A stretch of DNA of 64,000 nt from Gamsiella multidivaricata (taxonomy: Eukaryota; Mortierellomycota; Mortierellomycetes; Mortierellales; Mortierellaceae): positions 17,376 through 81,375 of the forward strand of contig NW_026251831.1 in assembly GCF_025024155.1 (NCBI RefSeq), read 5' to 3'. Made by a program: the position numbers and the translations under genes. Under the pieces are notes generated by a model. That model was not told where the DNA came from. It did not search any database and worked only from the letters and a program-made list of their open reading frames with translations. Of the stretch, positions 56,201 through 64,000 are shown in pieces. The first letter of the stretch is position 1, and the number at the start of each line of letters is the position of its first letter.

Positions 56201-58606
56201 TGCGCGCATTGGATGCAAAGATGCAACAGCGTCGACCATCAGGTTTGTTGGGTTGATCTTGCGGGGAACAGCGTTCTCGTTCAGTGGTACATCGGCATCA
56301 CGAGCCTCCCTGGAGCTCTTGGTATATGTAATCTTCTTGAATGCCCTTTTCTTGGGACGTTCTGCATCGATAGGCTGGTCCTCAGCTTGTTGATCCCCCT
56401 CGTAATCGCTTCCGCTACCAGAATTGTCGTCAGAGTTGTCGTCAGAGTTGTTGTCAGAGTTGTCGTCAGAGTTGTTGTCAGAGTTGTCTCAGACTCATTT
56501 CCGTTCATTGTATTCTCTTCAGCAGTTGTCTTCAGACTCATTTCCGTTCATTGTATTCTCTTCAGCTGAGACAGCAAGAGGAGCAAGGAGGTTCACCACT
56601 GCGGCATCATTCGAGATATCTGCATTGTCTGGGAATGTATCATGATCGTCGTCGTCGTCGTCGTGATCTATGAGCACACTAGCCGTGGATCCGGGCCGAC
56701 CGATGGTCCGATCTTTCACGCTTACAGGCTGCGTGTTTTTGTCCTGACTTGTGAAGGCTGACGTGAAAGCCCTCGGACGGTATTTGTGGCCAGTGGTGTA
56801 TCTTTGAAATCTGTTTTCCGCAGACGAAAGAGAGAGAGAGAGAGAGCAGCTAATCAGACATATGCCCTATTTTCAGTACGTACATAGCTTGGTTGCACAC
56901 ATTTTAACTCAAATAAACTTACTCATTGGCATGGTTCCTGACCGCAATGCTATCAACATTTCTTGTCACTGTTCCTGCAGAGAAAGCCATGCGAGCTACC
57001 AGTGGAGGCACATGAGGTGCCGTGGTCGACCCTGATTGTAGCTGTGGGAGCGCAAGCATCTCAACCACATTGTCGTTGCCTTCAGTCTCTGAGAGCTGGA
57101 CAGGAATGGAGTTAATTGGCGTGAGAGTCAAGGGTCTTTGGCTTGGTCGGGACTTCTATGACCAGTGGCTCCTACGGCTGTGTAATGGTACGAATTGGTG
57201 ATCAGCCAGTACCTGAAGCAAGTTGGATCGACATAGATATCTACATTTCATTCTTACCAGAGAGTCAATGCCTCGACTCGATATATGATCCTTCTTATGG
57301 ACTCATCAATCTCGTCATCTCCTTGAGTGTATTGGTCCAGGGGCGTCTCAACCAATTTCACAAAACTGTCCAATGACTTCTTGACGTCGTCGTGATGAAC
57401 ATTTTTCCTTCTGCAGAGTTCTTTGACATATCCGTCTACCGAACGGTCCTTGCTTTTCTTGCGAAACCAGTCTTTTCTGATCGCAGAGATATCTTTGATA
57501 GCCGTGCTGAATGACGTCCGACCCACACTTGGGTCATAGTCATTAAGGCTGACGACAGCGGCAGCGACCCACTCTTCCGGTGTTTTGAGTCCGCAGTGAC
57601 GAATAATATTCTCAATAGGGTAGCAGTAAAAGCGTATCCCTTTCGGATGTAAGCGGATGAGCCGTTCAGCGCCTACGAACATGAGATCACTGTCGGTTGA
57701 AACGACTACGAGACCTGGGTTCTCTCGTGCCTTCCTGCCGACACAGACGTCAAATTAACCAGCACACACATGCGCGTTCCAACCGTGAGACTCTTGTAGT
57801 TCATTGACGATGGCCCTTGTGGCTCGGGGATCCACACCACGGGTTCTAATCCAGCAGGGAAACAGGACTTTGCTGAGAAACGATTTAAATCGAGAGACCT
57901 GGCTGTTGGATAAGTTGGACTTTGCCTCCATTAGCGACAGTCGTGCCTCGGCGATTCCGAGATACTCGGACAACTTGAGGATTTGTTTTTTTGTGGCCCG
58001 CTGCCGTCTCTCATGGGCAAAGGTTTTCTAGGTTGTCGGTGGACCATCATAGTGAATGAAATCTTCTGACTTTTTGTAAAATCTGCCGTAGATCCTGTTC
58101 GGGACGTTGGCTACGAGGGGCCAAACAACATCGCGAGCGGAGTTCAGTTCGTGATATACATCCACCGGAGGATGTGAAGGAGGCGATAGTGCAGCAGAGG
58201 AAAGTGCTGGTGCCGAATAGCGCAGGCCCGATGACGATGATACCTGTTGAATAGTCGTTGAGTTGATCGAAGAAGCATTGCAAGCCAAAGACGAGTTCGG
58301 AGGAGCCGTAGACAGATTCAGTGCAGACAGGTCCGATGCGAGACCCTTGGTCGTTACCGGGGACGGCAAAGACCATGATTCTTGATCCCAGTGGGCAAGA
58401 CGAAGGACAGGACCAGGGATTCCAATGGAGACATCTTCCTTGGCCATATTTTTCAGTTGCTTGAGCAGTAACCGTCCCTCTGTGGTCTTGAATTTCATGT
58501 AAGAAACGGCAGATCCATCAATATCGCATGGACCTTCTTTCTGTGGATCAACAAGCTTGATGGCTTTGCAATCTTTAGCGAGTTCGAAAGCCTGAGTTAC
58601 ACCCAT
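53276..58606 (-). pseudogene. XPG/FEN1-like nuclease fused to Fanzor (TnpB-like) nuclease, broken
   Basis: Seen: five exons in phase (58606-57258, 57141-56923, 56810-55652, 55571-53709, 53581-53276), 1,632 codons. N-terminal part: MGVTQAFELAK, CDIDGSAVSY, HYDGPP and VVVSTDSDLMFVG with SLNDYDPSVG, the XPG-N and XPG-I order of FEN1 nucleases. An acidic linker of Asp-Asn-Ser repeats leads to a Fanzor part: INPT/LHPMRAMRPGR region, RuvC-I VGIRSLCVDPGIAS (Asp near 54531), LVIGLGDGDF, a TS-CC-C zinc ribbon (FRTSIFCCSCH, ICDEC) and RuvC-III DRDHNAATNM. Breaks: TAG at 58030-58028 (after YDGPPTT), TAA at 57757-57755, and a 42/43-bp duplication giving TGA at 56521. The frame holds otherwise. The intron at 53708-53582 has a weak donor and is the least sure junction. 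A separate Fanzor gene would lack a good ATG. Confidence 0.8.
56482..56566 (-). repeat. 42/43-bp tandem duplication interrupting the nuclease frame
   Basis: Copies at 56524-56566 (43 bp) and 56482-56523 (42 bp, one base fewer) are otherwise identical. The net change of 42 restores phase downstream, but the junction creates TGA at 56521-56519. Removing one unit would connect the acidic segment of the XPG side directly to the Asp-Asn-Ser linker of the Fanzor side. Confidence 0.9.
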
Positions 58607-59336
58607 CCTGGAGACAGATAAGTATCGTGATGAGGTAATGAGAACAAGTTTGAGTTAATACTTAGAATGAGGGTAGGAGGGAAACATGTCATTGTTCGCG
58701 GTGATCTAAAACTAAAAAAATTGCAACCTTACGTGCTTCCATTCAAGAACGCAAGTTTAATGAGGGAGATTCATCCACTCAAGGGCCTAGAAAGTAAGGA
58801 CAAGAAAAGGCTAAGAACAACAGTAATTGTGCCCATTGTGCATTGGGATAAAAAGAGCAAAAGGACGTTACAGGTCGGAACAGCGTCCGTGGCTCAAGCC
58901 CGGGGTGTGGCTCTTTCTTGGATTAATCGGATAGAGGATAAGGCCAGAGAGAGAAGAGAGAGAGAAGAGAGAGAGATAGTGTGTGTGTGTGTGTGTGTGT
59001 GTGGAGAAGGAAGAACAAACGTGGAAAGAAGGAAGAACAAACGTGGAAAGAAGGAGTCGAATAACGTTTAAATTTTAACGGCTGGGGGTTGCTCCATGTT
59101 AGGCTTTCCCACCCCTTTAATGTCGTTGACAAAAATTAAAATGATTGTGTATCCAAAGCCCGTCGCATCGAAGACCGCCTGTTGCACTTGGCGATGTTCT
59201 CTCGTGTGCCACTCTATGATCTTAACCAGTGAGGGTAGCCATCGTCCTTGACTCGGTCTATCCTGTTTTGAATCATTCGTGTCAACAAACACCGACACCC
59301 TGTATTTATCTTGACTTCGTTGTTATGTAAATGGGC
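58607..59336. other. spacer between transposase and XPG-Fanzor frame
   Basis: These 730 bases hold a GA/GT microsatellite (about 58945-59003) and a plus-strand frame, 58667-59071, whose first ~95 codons look protein-like (VIVRGDLKLKKLQPYVLPF) before running into the repeat. Without a recognised domain I do not call a gene. Confidence 0.35.
58945..59003. repeat. compound GA/GT microsatellite
   Basis: Interrupted AGAG units (about 58945-58978) are followed by a run of about eleven GT units (58980-59001). It lies inside the mobile element, between its two coding blocks. Confidence 0.85.
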
Positions 59337-61610
59337 TTATGATTCGAACATTTGATTTTCTGATATTCTACGGTGTGATTTGTACTGTTTCACTGCTCGC
59401 TCTGCAGCCTCCATTGGCAGTCCCTTCCTGTAAGTGTCCATATATCTAAATGCCTTCCAAGCATACCTTCGTATGGTTTCAATAGGCACCGAGTCCAGAG
59501 CCTCAGGGATGATTGACTGGAGACCTCGGAAGGAATAGTCGCAGTGCTTCCGGGTATAGCGCTTACTTACTCCCCAGTACATCTCTATGAAGTTGAGCTC
59601 ACAATGAAATTTGGGATAGAAGACAATACGCTGTCCTTCCTCCCTTGCAATCTCCTCCAGTATCGAGCCCTGAGCAACAAAATCGGGCTGCAGTTCTAGA
59701 ATTCGTTCTGCGCAACAGTCCACTCGATCAGGGTGTTTGTCGTCAGCCCTACATCTCGAGCATGTTCTAGGGAGTCCATCAATCCAGAGACCTCGGTCCT
59801 TGAGAACCTCTTTCATTCCCTTGGGGTTTCCTCTTAACGCCTCGTTCGCGTAATTATCTGGAAAGACCATGGTGTAGTGGGTTCCATCTACAATGGTGTC
59901 CCGCATGGCCGCTTGCTTTCCACCAGACGAAAGGTTCATCCTATTCACCACCAGTGCATCTTTGGCAACACAGTTGTGGTTTGATGAATTATCGAACGCC
60001 CAAAGTCCAATCAGATTCGGGTGGTTCCTCTTGTGTATAGTGATCGCTTTCTTGAACTGCCGAGCCATGCCTTCAGCGGTCCAGTAGCCATCGTGAATTT
60101 TCCCTGGGTTGATGATCTCTCGAGTACGTATCACCTCGCCATTGTCATCGATCGTCTTCAAAGGTCCCTCAAGTTCGGAAAGAAACTCACTGACCATGAT
60201 GGACCGACCATGACCTTTCTTGCGCAACGGAAGTTGACCATTTGGATGCCAAAGCATAGAATTTCCTTCGTTCGAGTAGAAGATGCTCTCATCGTGAGTG
60301 TAAAACACTATCGCCTGTTCGCCTGCAGCCTAGAGCAAAGAGAAGTAATTTAGCGGTACGAATTAAATATCCATGAGTTACCTCCTAATCGCAACAAGCA
60401 CTTACCAGAGTGGGCTCGATGATCTTTGTTTGATCGTTGGCGTCTACGGTTATCATCCTCTTCTCGTACTCCTCCATTCGTACAAGAAAAATCTCCCGAT
60501 ACTCTTTCACGTCAGGTCGCTCATGGCCATCGAAATATAGGCCCTTTTTTGCCTCTGAGTATATCCAGCCCAGCGCATGTAGCCACCGACCTGCTGTTGA
60601 CTCGCTGATTGAGAATTCGATGCCATTTGCTGGGAGGAAGACGTTATTGATGTGCCGCCGGAGTATCGATGGCGTGATAGTGTATTTATGGTTCAACAAT
60701 ATCCAGGTTCTCAACTCATTAAAGTTATCGCCTTCGGTTAGTTGGTTCCTGGTTTTGGCATGCTTCCCTCGACGCGACACAGTGATTTCCTCATTGTTCT
60801 CCCACTGAGTAGCCCATATCATGATCCTTCGTGAAAAGTGCACGCCTCTGCCAAAACCATTCGCCGTAACCAGAGCTGCCTTAGTCTTGCTCACTCCTGG
60901 GACCAAGCGGCGTAGGTACTGCTGGAGTGCTTGCAAATTAAAGGCCTCGTCACTGAGGGGCGGATATTTCTTGTACTTGTTACCCAAGTAACCTTGAATT
61001 TCCAATACCATCCCTGCATTGCGGCGCACATCTACATTCCCGAAAGGCGATATTACATATATGTTAGTATTAATATATTAAGAATTCATATTATAGGCAC
61101 ACAGTATCCAGTTATCATACCTGAAGGTTCTACTTCCTGGACAACTCTCTTCCGGCGAGGAGCTGTCAGTGTTGGCACAGTGAACCCAAATGTAGAGAGG
61201 GGAGGGGTGCTTACTGCTGCCCTTTTGAGGACCATCTTTCGGTGGTGCAAATTTTGCCGAGTGGTTCCATCGTAAGGCTTTGTCGTCTTCACTGAAGCAG
61301 CAGCCAATCGCATACTCGTAAGGAGTTCATCCCATTCCTCGTTATTCCTGAGAGTTCTTCTGACTGCCTGCCAATCCTCGTCATCAGTGTCGTCTTCAGC
61401 AGGTCCATCACTATCCGATTCCGCGAGAACAGCATTCCATTCCTCAATATCGCGACTTGACTCCTGTATCTCATAGCCCGCTTTCACAGGCACATAAATG
61501 ACGTTCTCCACCTGCAGTTCTTGGTAGACTGGGTCAAGAATAGGCGGGGGTGGTTTGGGTTTTTGCGCTATTCTTCTTAAATGCTACGTGAGTTTCTTCA
61601 CTCGAGGCAT
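59337..61610 (-). pseudogene. IS630/Tc1/mariner-type DDE transposase, one in-frame stop
   Basis: Seen: three exons in phase (61610-61121, 61031-60406, 60329-59337), 703 codons. The first ATG (MPRVKKLT) is followed by TAG at codon 9 (61586-61584), after which the frame is open to the end. The N-terminal ~150 residues are acidic. The middle carries a helix-turn-helix-like region (ITPSILRRHINNVFLPANG, ISESTAGRWLHALGW). The catalytic core shows the first Asp in YTHDESIFYSNEG, the second in LWAFDNSSNHNC and the Glu in YPKFHCELNFIEMYWG, the spacing and context of DDE/D Tc1-mariner relatives. Family knowledge: such enzymes cut at terminal repeats and insert at TA. Inference: catalytic residues are kept but the N-terminal stop probably disables this copy, unless a downstream start is used. 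Confidence 0.85.
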
Positions 61611-62541
61611 TCTAAACTTAGAGGAAAGGAATGCTGACGACGATGGAGTGATGATGAGAATCACGGAAAGGGTCGGTTGAATGGAAAATACACATGGACG
61701 CTCCAACATTAGGACTAAACGTCAATGGTGACTGCTGCGACCCAATTATTTGACAAAATCCAAAAAGTGTTGTCTTCAGATGAAGTGCACCATAGGGATA
61801 TAGGGTACCCTTAATTTAGCTTGCTTTATTTCAGTTCTGAGTGTGAGAGAATTGGCCCTTCTCTTTCACAGCCTATCAATCAAGCCAACATGGTACATAC
61901 ATCGCCGGGCTTCAATCCATGAGCGCAGCATCATCGCATCCATCGCTATCCATCGATTGATCGATCTCGACAACTGCGACAGTCAGCATATTACCATCCA
62001 GCGTCATGACTTAGTGAAGAAGCGAGGAATTCGGCAAATTCAATAGTCATCATCACTCCTCAACTGCATCCACTCGCTTTGCTTAGCCGATTCACGAGAA
62101 AGACAGCCAAAGCAAAAGACGTGGTGAACCGCCGATCATCCACTCAGCGTCTACGTCTATTTTAACTGAAGCTATATTCGAGTCGCATCAGGACAGTTGA
62201 TGATTCTCTGGACGTCCAACACTTCACAGCACCGTTACACCCTTCGCTTTTGCACGTTTTCAGGATGGTCAAGCTGATTCAGCACTCGCGGTACCAGGAG
62301 TCACTCAACAGGATAGGAGGGCGAATACAATACAGTCTGATGTCCTCTTAATCTGGCGACCGAGAGGATCAGGGTCGGGATTAGAACCGGAGTCGTAGTC
62401 AGGATCAGAATCTAGGACTCAGGAAAAGGACACCCACCATCTTCTTCCTTGTATACTCCAGGAAACGGATGGTTCGGAGGCGGCTAATTGAGTTGCGGTC
62501 TTAATAACTTCGTCTTATTTTGCACTCTCTATATCAATTAG
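61611..62541 (+). other. flank of the mobile element and uL5 promoter
   Basis: No gene is seen in these 931 bases. The right end of the mobile element should lie in the first few hundred, but no inverted repeat was found. A CT-rich tract before ATG-GT at 62265 is a plausible uL5 start exon. A second ATG-GT is at 62471. Confidence 0.4.
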
Positions 62542-63193
62542 TCCGCTGAAGACCAGACTCAGAAGAACGTTATGCGCGAGTTGCGCCTCGAGAAGCTCGT
62601 TCTCAACATTTGCGTCGGCGAGTCCGGAGACAGACTCACCCGTGCCGCCAAGGTTCTGGAGCAGTTGACCGGTCAGACCCCCGTCTACTCCAAGGCCCGT
62701 TACACCGTCCGTACCTTCGGTATCCGTCGTAACGAGAAGATCGCCGTCCACGTCACCGTCCGTGGCCCCAAGGCCGAGGAGATCTTGGAGCGTGGCCTCA
62801 AGGTCAAGGAGTACGAATTGAAGAAGTCGAACTTCTCCGAGACCGGCAACTTCGGTTTCGGTATCCAGGAGCATATCGATTTGGGCATCAAGTACGATCC
62901 CTCGATCGGTATTTACGGTATGGACTTCTTCGTCTGCATGAACCGCCCCGGTAACCGCATCACCAAGCGTCGCCGTGCCGTTGCCAAGGTTGGCCCCAAG
63001 CACCGTGTGCACAAGGAGGAGACCATGAACTGGTTCAAGCAGCGTTACGACGGGTAAGACACACAATTAACCGTCATGGACATGGACGCTGTCTTTTGTG
63101 ATTGCTTTCTGAGATGAAAGTATTGATGTTGACCATGCTTGTTTCTTTTTTTACTTTCTACGTCTCAATAGTATCCTGACCAACCGCAAGTAA
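62542..63193 (+). CDS. RPL11: 60S ribosomal protein uL5 (RPL11)
   Basis: Seen: exons 62542-63053 and 63172-63193 join in phase. The product matches uL5 over its length: [79 protein letters not shown] and the end YDGILTNRK. Codons are strongly biased to C-ending forms as in glutamine synthetase. Family knowledge: uL5 binds 5S rRNA with uL18 in the central protuberance of the large subunit. The acceptor at 62540-62541 leads into Ser-Ala-Glu-Asp, so the initiator Met is on an upstream ATG-only or very short exon. Candidates are ATG-GT at 62265 and at 62471. The last exon codes for only six complete residues. Confidence 0.95.
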
Positions 63194-64000
63194 ACGGTTG
63201 CTACGGGATAGTGGACATTGTATCTTGAATAAATGCTTGAAATCCTCACTGATAAGCGAGCGTACAAATCAAAAACGAGCATTGTCTCAATTCGGATCAA
63301 CTCGATGGATGTTCATGGATATGTGTGTCAATGGTTATGTTGACAAGAAACAGTTTTCAGGACAGGACGCAGACAGAAAAAAAAAAAAAAAAAGAGCGGA
63401 CATTGGTTATGAATGACACACGGGATCTGGCTTATCCACAGTTGAACATAACGGATGACCCATCGCCATTTGACGAGATATCGAGGACTTTTTTTTTTTT
63501 TTTTTTTCGTACGGATCAAGGGCAAGGAAGCAGCAGATAATACCGCAGGAACTGAAGATTATTTTCTAGCCGCTATCGGTTGTAAGAGGAACAGGAATTG
63601 AACGTCTTGCAAAATGAAAAAGGAAGAGAACTTGAAAAGAAAGGCTGCCAAGAAGGAAGGAATCATTGAACAACAAACGAGAGCATCTAATTTCTATCCT
63701 TAAATCCTGGAAATGAATAACCTGGCAACTCGGCTATCTTGGCAAATGGTCATTTTGGGTCGCCTTGCATTTGTATCTTCATTTTTCTCCGCACTTCTGT
63801 ACGCCGAAGGAAGCTTTATTTAGTCAGTAGCTCTGACATCGCCCTCCTTCCTCACGTCAGTCGTAGCATCAGCACCCAGCAGCAGCGTCAGAACCGGCGT
63901 TTCTTACACACTTCTTTTACTTCATAACTCGTGGAATGTAACCGAGACCCTGAACCAGATTGCCCTAGGCTCGAATTTCCTCATCGCAGTCGACGGACAA
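63194..64000. other. 3' flank, no gene seen
   Basis: 807 bases with A and T tracts (near 63379 and 63490) and no frame that looks like a protein. Any gene here would extend beyond the window. Confidence 0.45.

Larger units (their letters stand above)
53276..61610 (-). mobile_element. decayed Fanzor-carrying DDE transposon (core)
   Basis: Seen: on one strand, in order, an IS630/Tc1/mariner-type DDE transposase (61610-59337) and a frame combining an XPG/FEN1-like nuclease with a Fanzor nuclease (58606-53276). The transposase has at least one in-frame stop and the nuclease frame three. Family knowledge: Fanzor1 genes are known passengers of several eukaryotic DNA transposons including mariner-like ones. 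I could not identify terminal inverted repeats or a TA target duplication by eye, so the given limits are coding limits, not element ends. A TACAGTGCACGTCACC sequence at ~52948, which starts like Tc1-type ends, is one candidate for the left end, but I found no matching inverted copy on the right. Confidence 0.75.

Noticed and set aside
63090..63150. possible C/D snoRNA in the uL5 intron (GATGAAA, CTGA)
   Set aside because: Boxes are imperfect, too close together and not paired with a terminal stem.

Overview
The window is nuclear DNA of a filamentous fungus. Genes are split by many short introns (about 50-120 bp, GT-AG), and the set includes KAR9, KDEL receptor, CDT1, ribosomal eS26 and uL5, and a secreted S41 peptidase. 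A type III glutamine synthetase and a TMEM41-like protein next to Fanzor/TnpB DNA point to an early-diverging lineage (Mucoromycota/Mortierellomycota is my best guess). That placement is inference from gene content, not from a search.

Layout. 1-3.6 kb: an NAD(P)-binding NmrA-like protein and a TMEM41-like membrane protein. 4.9-11.0 kb: a tandem pair of class V aminotransferase-fold genes; the first has lost the PLP lysine, the second keeps it. 11.4-18.6 kb, minus strand: a fragmentary membrane protein, a xylulokinase and a KAR9-GAS2 microtubule protein. 18.6-23.8 kb: a gene-poor stretch. 23.8-26.5 kb: glutamine synthetase III. 26.8-35.1 kb: two almost identical CDT1 genes flanking a coiled-coil gene. 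36-43 kb: ribosomal protein eS26, a polytopic membrane protein and a secreted S41 peptidase with a Thr-rich minisatellite. 45-50 kb: ERD2 (KDEL receptor), possible micro-genes and a Ser-rich tail-anchored protein. 53.3-61.6 kb: a decaying mobile element on the minus strand. It carries a DDE transposase and, downstream, a frame that runs from an XPG/FEN1-like nuclease into a Fanzor (eukaryotic TnpB-type) nuclease. 62.5-63.2 kb: ribosomal protein uL5.

The most unusual item is the XPG-Fanzor frame with its transposase: three nuclease or integrase activities in one element. This copy is broken by in-frame stops and a 42/43-bp tandem duplication. Next are the CDT1 pair, whose identity is confined to the coding region and whose differences all lie near its ends (a gene-conversion pattern), and the aminotransferase pair that looks like an enzyme beside a pseudoenzyme.

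All exon boundaries were worked out by eye from splice consensus and reading phase. Single-base errors are possible where no protein landmark fixes the junction.
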